NCBI GenBank assembly: GCA_017852615.1
Contig: JAFMKX010000026.1
Span: forward strand, 1-14,433
Reading direction: 5' to 3'
DNA: 14,433 bases
Origin: Pontimonas sp.
GTDB lineage: Bacteria; Actinomycetota; Actinomycetes; Actinomycetales; Microbacteriaceae
Below, piece after piece: positions 8,455-14,433 of the stretch (within the stretch, counting starts at the first letter, position 1; every line of letters starts with the position of its first letter). The position numbers and the translations under genes were made by a program. Under the pieces are notes generated by a model. It was given only the letters and a program-made list of their open reading frames with translations, made no database searches and was not told the DNA's origin.

Positions 8455-8542
8455 GTTCTCTCCTTAGACCCGAACGTTCGTGACCAGCCTATGTTTAATG
8501 GCACACAAAACGGAGCACGTGATGGATAGTCTAGCCGTAGAG

Positions 8543-8556
8543 TGAACATTAGTGCA
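8543..8556. promoter_or_regulatory. Operator-like dyad 1 before the transketolase-RLP operon
   Basis: TGAACATTAGTGCA matches the perfect mtnA-side palindrome at 11 of 14 positions, including the left half-site TGAACA. Its centre is 19 bases from the centre of the next dyad (8562-8575), about two helical turns, which suits binding by a SorC tetramer. Confidence 0.55.
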
Positions 8557-8559
8557 GGA

Positions 8560-8589
8560 TTTACACAATTGTGCATATCCATGTACACT
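8560..8589 (+). promoter_or_regulatory. Candidate promoter of the transketolase-RLP operon
   Basis: TTTACA (8560-8565, 5 of 6 to the -35 consensus) and TACACT (8584-8589, 4 of 6 to the -10 consensus) are 18 bases apart. The start codon follows at 8650 after a leader of about 55 bases. Dyad 2 covers the -35 box and the spacer. Prediction by eye only. Confidence 0.4.
8562..8575. promoter_or_regulatory. Operator-like dyad 2 before the transketolase-RLP operon
   Basis: TACACAATTGTGCA has a perfect 10-bp palindromic core (CACAATTGTG) and shares ACAATTGT with the mtnA-side palindrome. It overlaps the candidate -35 box, so a bound regulator would block RNA polymerase. Confidence 0.65.
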
Positions 8590-8649
8590 CTCAAAGACGT
8601 TGCGCTTTCGCACCACACTGTCGTGAGTTTTCGGAAGGACTCAAGCACT

Positions 8650-9567
8650 ATGGGATCTACTGCCGCTGAGGTAAGTACCGAACACATTCAAGCTCTTGCT
8701 CAGGGAATCCGGAAAAGAGTCCTGCAGCACACTCTGACCAACAATGGTGGTTACATGAGTCAGGCCTGCTCGGCTGCTGAACTTCTGAGCACCCTGTATG
8801 CCGATATCCTCCATCTTCCTCCCGTTAGCGCACCACTGTTGCCGGAAGCCTTTGCGGGCACTCCGGCCCCGGGTGGAATCAATCGCAGGACTGGAGCAAT
8901 CTTCCACGGTGGTGTCAGCGCGGAGCATGATCGCCTCATCGTGTCACCCGCGCATTACGCTCTCGTGGTCTACGCGGCGCTCATTGAAATGGGCCGTCTT
9001 GACGAGAACGCTTTGGACTCCTTCAACAAAGATGGCTCCACCGTGGAAATGATTGGCGCAGAGCACTCCCCTGGGTTTGAAACCACGACGGGGTCTCTCG
9101 CCCAGGCGCTCTCCCACGCCATTGGCATTGCCCTCGCGCGAAGGACAAAGAAGGATTCGGGCAAAACCTGGGTGTTCATGAGTGATGGTGAATTCCAAGA
9201 AGGACAAACCTGGGAGGCGCTCCACGCCGCCAACCATTACAGCCTCGATTCGCTACGCATCATCGTCGACGTGAACCGCGCCCAAGTAGATGGCCCCATG
9301 GACAGCGTGATGGTGATTGAACCACTGGAAGAAAAGATTGCCAACTTTGGCTGGGATGTGCGCAAAGTAGACGGTCACGACATTGACGCCATCCGCTTGG
9401 CCGGCAACGACAGCAGTTCGCGGCCCATGGCAATCCTGTGTTACACCGATCCCTCTCGAGGCCTTCCGATCTTGCAAGAGCGATATCCCGTTTTGCACTA
9501 CCTACGTTTCAAGAGCAGCGACGAGCAGGCCCAATACCAGGCTGCTTACGAGGAGATGAGCCGATGA
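8650..9567 (+). CDS. Split transketolase, N-terminal (thiamine diphosphate-binding) subunit
   Basis: 305-residue equivalent of the first domain of transketolase. The frame is open from 8542, but the ATG at 8650 is chosen because GGAAGGA (8633-8639) precedes it, because the operators and promoter lie in the upstream stretch, and because family similarity begins here. Visible family segments are NNGGYMSQACSAAELLSTLY (31-50), SPAHYA (99-104), TGSLAQALSHAIGIALA (147-163), and the thiamine motif SDGEFQEGQTWEA (178-190) with NRAQVDG (209-215). The first Gly of the usual GDG is Ser. It overlaps the C-terminal subunit by ATGA, so the two are coupled and should form an alpha2beta2 enzyme moving two-carbon units between a ketose phosphate and an aldose. 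Split transketolases are known in pathways for unusual sugars (apulose 4-phosphate, sulfofructose). Linked to the RLP gene, it is inferred to cleave a 1-modified xylulose 5-phosphate. Confidence 0.88.
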   Translation: MGSTAAEVSTEHIQALAQGIRKRVLQHTLTNNGGYMSQACSAAELLSTLYADILHLPPVSAPLLPEAFAGTPAPGGINRRTGAIFHGGVSAEHDRLIVSPAHYALVVYAALIEMGRLDENALDSFNKDGSTVEMIGAEHSPGFETTTGSLAQALSHAIGIALARRTKKDSGKTWVFMSDGEFQEGQTWEALHAANHYSLDSLRIIVDVNRAQVDGPMDSVMVIEPLEEKIANFGWDVRKVDGHDIDAIRLAGNDSSSRPMAILCYTDPSRGLPILQERYPVLHYLRFKSSDEQAQYQAAYEEMSR

Positions 9568-10577
9568 GTTTCGAGATAGTAGCCCGCCCACACCAGGACA
9601 ACTTCCTCCAGTGGGCAGCAGATAAGCCAGAGGTCGTGGTGCTCTCCGCCGATCTCACCAACTCCTGCGAAGTCGGGGTATTTCGGGACGCCTATCCCGA
9701 TCGGTTCTACTCGATGGGTATGGCAGAACAAAACATGCTCAGCGTCGCCGCGGGTATGGCCCGCGAAGGCTTGGAGCCCTGGCTTCACACATTCTCAGTC
9801 TTCCTTTATCGACGCCCCCTGGACCAACTGCAAATGTCGGTGGCCTACCCAGCTCTACCCGTGCGCCTTGTGGGATTCCTGCCGGGTATCACCACACCCG
9901 GAGGCGTGACACATCAGGCAATAGAGGACATCGCGGTGTTGCGCGCCGTTCCCAACATGACCATTCTCGAAGTCGGTGATGCCACCGAGGTGGAATCCGT
10001 CATCGACGTCGCCCACACCATTGATGGGCCTGTGTATATCCGTCAGCTCCGTGGCGAGGTTTCGAGAATCTTCCCCAAGGAAGAACCCATGGTGCTCAAT
10101 TCTGCGCGCAAACTATCCTCAGGAACCGATGTAGCGCTCATGACCTCCGGCATCATGACCGAAGAGGCACTGCGCGCACTTCCGCTGATCACACAGCGTG
10201 GGGTGAGTGTGGAACACCTTCACATCTCTACTCTCAAGCCCTTTACCGACCCTCAAGTCCTGGAATCCATGTCACGGGTGTCCAAGGGTGTCATCACGAT
10301 GGAAAACCACAGCATCGTCGGTGGCCTTGGCTCGGCAGTAGCCGAAGTGATGGCAGAAAATGGAGTCGGTGCCAAACTCTCTCGCATTGGTATCCCCGAT
10401 ACCTATGCCCATGGTGCCAGTCAGAAGTACCTCATGGCAGAGCTGGGACTAGATGCGCGAGCATTGGTCACCCGTGTTGAACAGGCCGTGGGGGAATCGC
10501 TCAACATCACCGATGAGGAACTCACCGAAGCCCGTATCGTCGACGTCCACAGCAGCGCCAAAGCTGAGGCACTCTGA
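9564..10577 (+). CDS. Split transketolase, C-terminal (pyrimidine-binding) subunit
   Basis: 337 residues covering the pyrimidine-binding and C-terminal domains. The start at 9564 overlaps the previous stop (ATGA) and is preceded by AGGAG at 9551-9555; the longer open frame from 9438 only overlaps coding sequence of the first subunit. Catalytic Glu55 sits in GMAEQNMLSVAAGMA (52-66), the residue that activates the thiamine ring. The segment GGVTHQAIEDIAVLRAVPNM (112-131) contributes His116 in the usual substrate-facing loop. This level of similarity is shared with the deoxyxylulose-5-phosphate synthase family, so a donor lacking a C1 hydroxyl is possible. Its stop overlaps the RLP start by one base. 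Confidence 0.88.
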   Translation: MSFEIVARPHQDNFLQWAADKPEVVVLSADLTNSCEVGVFRDAYPDRFYSMGMAEQNMLSVAAGMAREGLEPWLHTFSVFLYRRPLDQLQMSVAYPALPVRLVGFLPGITTPGGVTHQAIEDIAVLRAVPNMTILEVGDATEVESVIDVAHTIDGPVYIRQLRGEVSRIFPKEEPMVLNSARKLSSGTDVALMTSGIMTEEALRALPLITQRGVSVEHLHISTLKPFTDPQVLESMSRVSKGVITMENHSIVGGLGSAVAEVMAENGVGAKLSRIGIPDTYAHGASQKYLMAELGLDARALVTRVEQAVGESLNITDEELTEARIVDVHSSAKAEAL

Positions 10578-11686
10578 TGCCCTCACGTTTGGTCATTCAC
10601 TACGACGTGTATGACCAAGACCCGCGTGAAGCTGCCGAAGCATTGCGGGTTGAACAATCGATTGAATTCCCCAACGACTTAGCACCGCAGTGGATTCAAG
10701 ATGAGGTAGTCGGACAGATCGTGTCCGTGGGAAACACCACGGGCAACGTCACTCGGGTCACGATTAGCTATGCACTAGGCAGTATCGGCGGCGAACTACC
10801 CGCGCTACTTAATGTTGTGTGGGGCAACGCTTCGATGCTGGGCGGAATCAAGGTCGTCGACGTCGACTATCCCGATGAGCTTCTCAAGAATTTCCGTGGC
10901 CCCCGATTCGGACTGGAGGGGCTTCGAAACATGGCGAACGCTGGTCAACGCCCACTGGCATCCACGGCTCTCAAGCCCATGGGAATGTCCTCATCAGAAC
11001 TTGCCGATATGGCCTACACCATCGCCAAAGCCGGATTCGACACCATCAAAGACGACCACTCCTTGGCCAATCAGCCCTGGTCGCTCTGGGAAGAACGCGT
11101 AGAACTCGTGTCGGCTGCCGTTCACAAGGCCAATGCGGAAACAGGTGGGCATTGCCTCTATGCACCCAGCTTGAACTTACCGGCCAACGCCATCCTTCCT
11201 GCCGCCCGAAAAGCTAAAGAGCTCGGCGCCACGTCCTTGCTGCTCCTACCCGGCATCGCCGGGTGGGATGTGATGCGAGCTATCGCCGAAGACGATGACA
11301 TCGCCTTGCCCATCATGGCTCACCCCGCCTTCGTGGGTTCCCTGGTCACCTCACCGACCCAAGGCTTATCCCACGCAATCGTGTTTTCGCAGCTGGCAAG
11401 AATCGCTGGTGCAGACATCACGATTTTCCCGAATTTTGGTGGACGTTTTGGATTTAGCCAGGAACAATGTCTCTCTATTGCCCACGCAGCGAGGGCGCCA
11501 TTGGGCGAGCTGAGGCCAGCATGGATTTCCCCCGCAGGGGGGATGTCACCAGATCGCATCGGCGACATGATTGATGCCTATGGCCAGGACACCGCGTGTC
11601 TTGTTGGTGGAGCCCTGCATCGAGGGGACCTTTTCGCCAACTCCCGCGAAATGGTGGAACTGCTCCACGGCTACGAGTCAGAGTAA
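10577..11686 (+). CDS. RuBisCO-like protein (form IV), probable ribulose-1-phosphate isomerase or enolase-type enzyme
   Basis: 369 residues, shorter than true large subunits (about 460-475). Equivalents of RuBisCO active-site segments are ALKPMG with Lys133 (K175), IKDDHS with Lys158 and Asp160 (K201, D203) but His161 in place of metal ligand E204, AHPAFVGS with His249 (H294), PNFGGRFGFS (285-294) where loop 6 Lys334 should be, PAGGM (319-323), and GGALH (344-348). These changes rule out carbon fixation and match RLPs that handle 5-methylthioribulose 1-phosphate or related phosphates, such as the Rhodospirillum rubrum isomerase. The ATG overlaps the previous stop (TGATG), and the next gene converges. 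Predicted role: 1,3-isomerisation of the product of MtnA to a 1-(methylthio)- or 1-deoxy-xylulose 5-phosphate, the substrate proposed for the transketolase. Decarboxylase-type RLPs of apionate pathways are an alternative, though MtnK and MtnA argue against that. Confidence 0.9.
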   Translation: MPSRLVIHYDVYDQDPREAAEALRVEQSIEFPNDLAPQWIQDEVVGQIVSVGNTTGNVTRVTISYALGSIGGELPALLNVVWGNASMLGGIKVVDVDYPDELLKNFRGPRFGLEGLRNMANAGQRPLASTALKPMGMSSSELADMAYTIAKAGFDTIKDDHSLANQPWSLWEERVELVSAAVHKANAETGGHCLYAPSLNLPANAILPAARKAKELGATSLLLLPGIAGWDVMRAIAEDDDIALPIMAHPAFVGSLVTSPTQGLSHAIVFSQLARIAGADITIFPNFGGRFGFSQEQCLSIAHAARAPLGELRPAWISPAGGMSPDRIGDMIDAYGQDTACLVGGALHRGDLFANSREMVELLHGYESE

Positions 11687-11773
11687 CCAACACCAACGAA
11701 CACACCACACTGGCACCACACTCTCGATGCAGCCAGAATCACTGGGTTGCCCTGTGTGTGACATCTACGACCT

Positions 11774-12187
11774 CTAGCGCAACAAGCCCTCACAGGCGCT
11801 ACCCACTGCCATAAAAGCAAGCTGAGTCTTCGCCACCTGTTCAGGCACCACCTTCAGCGCATCACTACCCCCGTTGCGCACAACCTCAATGAGGCCTGAA
11901 ACCCCCATCGACACATCATCTAGCGCAGTATCTAGATCAGCATCACGAGAGTCCAGGGCTTCTAGCTCACCCGAGAGCTCATCCAAGCGATCGGCATAGG
12001 TGCTTGCTGCCAAAGGATTAGTGGTGAGTAAAAGGGCCACTTCACCCATCTCTCGCATAATCCCTGCAGCACTGGCACAGGTATCCGCCATCGATACCCG
12101 GGTCTGCACCTGCTCCACCGCACTACATCCACCAACACCGAGCACCATCAACCCCACGACAAGAGAAACAACTGCTTTAGGTAACAC
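11774..12187 (-). CDS. Small predicted lipoprotein of unknown function
   Basis: 137 residues, starting at GTG with AGGAG (12193-12197) five bases upstream. The N-terminus is a lipoprotein signal: MLPKAVVSLV, a hydrophobic core, then VGGC with Cys21 as the modified residue; Gly at -2 is slightly unusual. The mature part is rich in Ala, Asp and Leu, looks largely helical, and has two more cysteines (about 37 and 134) that could form a disulfide. I recognise no domain. It is convergent with the RLP gene, with no clear terminator in the 87 bases between them, and about 130 bases downstream of the DUF2075 gene. Nothing ties it to the sugar locus. Confidence 0.7.
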   Translation of the reverse strand: MLPKAVVSLVVGLMVLGVGGCSAVEQVQTRVSMADTCASAAGIMREMGEVALLLTTNPLAASTYADRLDELSGELEALDSRDADLDTALDDVSMGVSGLIEVVRNGGSDALKVVPEQVAKTQLAFMAVGSACEGLLR

Positions 12188-12316
12188 GAAAGCTCCTGGG
12201 ATGAAGAGGATGGGTAATAGGGCAAGACTAGTTGGGGTTGCTGGGATGTTCGAAGAGCGTGCAGTTATGGCCCACGCCAGGCTTTGGCGGGAAGCTACCG
12301 CTTCAACGAAACGAAA

Positions 12317-14035
12317 CTAATTGGCAAAAAGTGGTCGCAGATGGGCTCTCAAAGCCGGATCAACGACGTATACATACGTTCCACGAATTCCTCTTGTGAG
12401 AAGCACCCGATAGATGTTCTTCACATAATCCAAAAGGTCTTCGTCTGAATACACAATGCCGAGCCTGGGGTTGTTTTCTTTCCCCTTTTTGTCGTGATAG
12501 TTCTCCCGGTGAAATACAAGTTGGCCTGACTTCTCGTCATAGCCCAAGTCCGAGCCGATAATGACCCCGGCATAGTTGAGGTCATAGCCCTGAACCGTAT
12601 GGATTGATCCGACCTCGTCGCGGGACGTCTCGGAGTTAATCCAGTCAGTGGCTGTCCGATTCCATGTCAGCTGCAGACCGTCAATTTCGATGTCGTGGGC
12701 ATCGGGATCATTCTTGCTAGCCCAGGGCCAGGCAAAACCGGCCACGAGACGTGATAAGCCAACCTCATGGTCTTTTTCCAGAATGGCCCGGCGTAGTTGG
12801 TGAATATCATCAAAGAACCGGAGGTCGTAGTCACCAAAAGTCATTCGGGAATGCTGCGCGCCTTCCATGACCCTGCCAACAAACTCAAGGTAATCGTTGC
12901 CCCCTTGAACCCGCATTTGGGAAGCCAAATGGAAGAAGCTAGCTTCGGATGATGCCTGCTCAATTAAGCCGTCTAACACTTTCTTGGGCACATCTGCCGG
13001 TTTGATGCTCTGGGCCGAATCAATCAGATACAACTGATGGCGACTCTGGGCTCTAATCCAATCCAGTTGGGTGAGATCCGATCGATCACTCCCGAAAAGT
13101 GCTGTGTTGATTGCCGTGAATTTCGCATTGAGGGAAGCTGAGGGTTGGTTAGAGCGCCGGCCCAGTCGATGCGCTTCATCGACAATCAGCAAATCAAATG
13201 GCTCAACACTCTCCCCCACTTCGAAGGGATTGAGCACCATGTTTTTGTTCAACCCCGGAGTCTTGGTAAATACCGTCTGGATGGTTTTGCGCAGTGACTG
13301 CTGGGGAATGACAAGGGCAATCTTGAAATCCTTAACTAGTTCACGAAACTCAGGAATGAAATAGTTGGCAAACATGGTGTCGCGATCCAACATCTCATCG
13401 GGTTCACTCTTGGCAATGTCCAGTAATAGCTTCATCAAGTAAATCGCGACAATTGTTTTCCCTGTGCCCGGGTCACCCTGCACCACAATGCTGCGTCCAC
13501 GACTACCTGCTAGATCATCAAAAAATAGGTGCAAAACGCCATCAACAGCGATCGCTTGTTCGGAATTGAGGGCTTTGAACGGCGAGAACTTAAAGAGGTT
13601 GCTGTTGATGATGTCGGGAATAGACCGTGTCAGCACCCCTTCTTCGAGAAGTTGGTCAAATACTTCGTTAAAACCCTCCCGGTATCGGGCGCGGTCGTAG
13701 TAGTCCGCATCCGTGATTCCATAATTGCGATTAAGCACCTGAAAGTTGCCATCTGCATGGAGGTATCGAATCAGCTGGGACTCGAGATCCAAACAGACCG
13801 ATTTATTGAATTGCTCATTGAACACAATCCGCACCATCTTGAGGTTCTTGCGATCTACCGATGCCATGTGTTGATAGAGACGGTTGGCCACGTTGTGGGT
13901 CTCCCCCACATAGATACGATCATCAGCACTGAGCGTGTACACGACGGGCCAGTTGTTGTTCCGCTCGTCAGTTTGTGACCACACGTTCACCGCACCGGCA
14001 TCAAACGGTAGGTGCTCGATTCTAAAGTTGGTCAT
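12317..14035 (-). CDS. GIY-YIG nuclease domain fused to DUF2075 helicase-like ATPase
   Basis: 572 residues. The N-terminal 100 or so residues form a GIY-YIG domain: VYTL (32-35), IYVGE (41-45), conserved Arg52 and the metal-binding Glu85 in DLESQL. A superfamily 1-like ATPase (DUF2075) follows, with Walker A GDPGTGKT (187-194), Walker B LLIVDEAH (282-289) and later helicase-type motifs SIHTVQGYDL and NIYRVLLTRG near the C-terminus. It probably cleaves or remodels nucleic acid with ATP. The start overlaps the MazG-like gene by 14 bases, so they form a unit. Such pairs occur in accessory regions and suggest anti-phage or nucleotide-stress functions, but I know of no proven role. All catalytic motifs appear intact. 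Confidence 0.87.
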   Translation of the reverse strand: MTNFRIEHLPFDAGAVNVWSQTDERNNNWPVVYTLSADDRIYVGETHNVANRLYQHMASVDRKNLKMVRIVFNEQFNKSVCLDLESQLIRYLHADGNFQVLNRNYGITDADYYDRARYREGFNEVFDQLLEEGVLTRSIPDIINSNLFKFSPFKALNSEQAIAVDGVLHLFFDDLAGSRGRSIVVQGDPGTGKTIVAIYLMKLLLDIAKSEPDEMLDRDTMFANYFIPEFRELVKDFKIALVIPQQSLRKTIQTVFTKTPGLNKNMVLNPFEVGESVEPFDLLIVDEAHRLGRRSNQPSASLNAKFTAINTALFGSDRSDLTQLDWIRAQSRHQLYLIDSAQSIKPADVPKKVLDGLIEQASSEASFFHLASQMRVQGGNDYLEFVGRVMEGAQHSRMTFGDYDLRFFDDIHQLRRAILEKDHEVGLSRLVAGFAWPWASKNDPDAHDIEIDGLQLTWNRTATDWINSETSRDEVGSIHTVQGYDLNYAGVIIGSDLGYDEKSGQLVFHRENYHDKKGKENNPRLGIVYSDEDLLDYVKNIYRVLLTRGIRGTYVYVVDPALRAHLRPLFAN

Positions 14036-14342
14036 ACTTTGCGCTTCGTCCGCGTGATGTATCGACAGGATATTTCGCCTTAGTCTCTTCGAGCTTGGAG
14101 AGCATAATCTCCTCAGGCTCCACGCCCAGCTTGTCCGCCAGCAGGAAGCAATAGGTCAATACGTCGGCTAATTCATCGCGGATTCGATCCGAATCAGCCT
14201 CACCATCCCACTGAAACAGCTCCAGCAGTTCCGCAGCCTCGATGGAGATACTCTTTGCGAGATTCTCGGGAGTATGAAACTGAGCCCAATCGCGATCGGC
14301 AACAAGCTGCCGAATGTGCATCATTGCTGATTTTTTCTCCAT
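14022..14342 (-). CDS. MazG-like nucleotide pyrophosphohydrolase
   Basis: 106 residues, all-alpha NTP pyrophosphatase fold. The metal-binding pattern ExxE...ExxD is present: Glu35 and Glu38 in EAAELLELFQW, and Glu57 and Asp60 in DELADVLTYCF. RDWAQFHTPENLA (17-29) is the typical lead-in. Members hydrolyse nucleoside triphosphates to monophosphate and pyrophosphate, often for non-canonical or deoxynucleotides. The first ATG (14342) has no good ribosome site; GGAGA just inside the gene could instead serve the ATG at 14324, giving 100 residues. It overlaps the GIY-YIG/DUF2075 gene by 14 bases. It lies next to a tRNA fragment, close to an inferred island border. Confidence 0.88.
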   Translation of the reverse strand: MEKKSAMMHIRQLVADRDWAQFHTPENLAKSISIEAAELLELFQWDGEADSDRIRDELADVLTYCFLLADKLGVEPEEIMLSKLEETKAKYPVDTSRGRSAKYDQL

Positions 14343-14380
14343 AAGTTCAGGCTACTAGTCAGGCTGAAAAGTACATATAA

Positions 14381-14425
14381 CTACGGATCAGAAGGTTGGG
14401 GGTTCGAATCCCTCCGGGCGTGCCA
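14381..14425 (+). other. 3' fragment of tRNA-Arg(ACG), candidate attachment site
   Basis: The sequence runs from an anticodon loop CTACGGA (anticodon ACG), through stem strand TCAGA, variable loop AGGTT and T-arm GGGGGTTCGAATCCCTC, to acceptor strand CGGGCGT, discriminator G and encoded CCA. The 31 bases before it do not supply the partner strands: there is no ACGCCCG acceptor, no D-arm, and TATAA stands where TCTGA is needed. It is therefore a truncated copy that cannot fold as a tRNA. Breakpoints at the anticodon loop are typical for tyrosine integrases that use tRNA genes. Orientation places the intact tRNA gene, and the element, to the left. Confidence 0.75.
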
Positions 14426-14433
14426 TTTATTTG

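Noticed and set aside
8471..8480. CGAACGTTCG, a perfect 10-bp palindrome before the regulator gene
   Set aside because: It lacks the ACAATTGT core of the other sites and a 10-bp palindrome can occur by chance; autoregulation there is possible but unsupported.
10577..11686. A carbon-fixing RuBisCO large subunit
   Set aside because: Too short, with His in place of Glu204 and no GKLEG loop 6; there is no small subunit or phosphoribulokinase nearby.
11687..11773. A bidirectional terminator between the convergent RLP and lipoprotein genes
   Set aside because: I could find only weak, widely spaced repeats and no T-run in either direction.
12275..12289. Short stem (CGCCA, loop, TGGCG) downstream of the DUF2075 gene
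   Set aside because: Only 5 bp and no T-run; not enough to call a terminator.
14343..14425. A complete tRNA gene at the right end
   Set aside because: The upstream bases cannot pair with the acceptor or anticodon 3' strands and contain no D-arm.

Overview
The window looks like part of an actinobacterial chromosome, probably from a Microbacteriaceae-like or related aquatic lineage. The reasons are moderately high GC, tightly packed and overlapping genes, a GTG start, and Ala/Glu/Ser-rich lipoprotein linkers. The lineage is an inference from style, not from a marker gene.

From position 1 to about 11,690 lies one coherent catabolic locus for a 5-modified ribose, most likely 5-methylthioribose (MTR) or 5-deoxyribose. 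A minus-strand operon runs mtnA (MTR-1-phosphate isomerase), a fused class II aldolase/short-chain dehydrogenase, an RbsB-like lipoprotein, an RbsA-like double ATPase, an RbsC-like permease, and the start of mtnK (MTR kinase, cut by the left edge). A SorC-family regulator lies upstream on the same strand. Divergent from it is a plus-strand operon of three overlapping genes: the two halves of a split transketolase and a RuBisCO-like protein (RLP, form IV). Related dyads around an ACAATTGT core sit in front of both operons, so the regulator probably controls both arms.

The likely flow is as follows. The ABC system imports the sugar, MtnK makes the 1-phosphate and MtnA makes the ribulose 1-phosphate. 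One branch is cleavage by the aldolase to dihydroxyacetone phosphate plus a C2 aldehyde, which the fused dehydrogenase handles. The second branch would be RLP isomerisation to a 1-substituted xylulose 5-phosphate followed by thiamine-dependent C2-C3 cleavage in the split transketolase. I know of no characterised pathway that joins an MTR-type RLP to a split transketolase; this is the main candidate for an undescribed system.

From about 11,770 to 14,342, on the minus strand, are a small lipoprotein of unknown function and an overlapping pair: a MazG-like nucleotide pyrophosphohydrolase and a GIY-YIG/DUF2075 helicase-like protein. At 14,381-14,425 lies the 3' part of a tRNA-Arg(ACG), from the anticodon loop to CCA, with no 5' half beside it. 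This is the usual signature of the distal attachment site of an element integrated in a tRNA gene. Its orientation puts the element to the left, so some or all of this window may be a genomic island.

No gene-free stretch exceeds 300 bases. The longest (about 195 bases, 8455-8649) holds the divergent promoter and operators.
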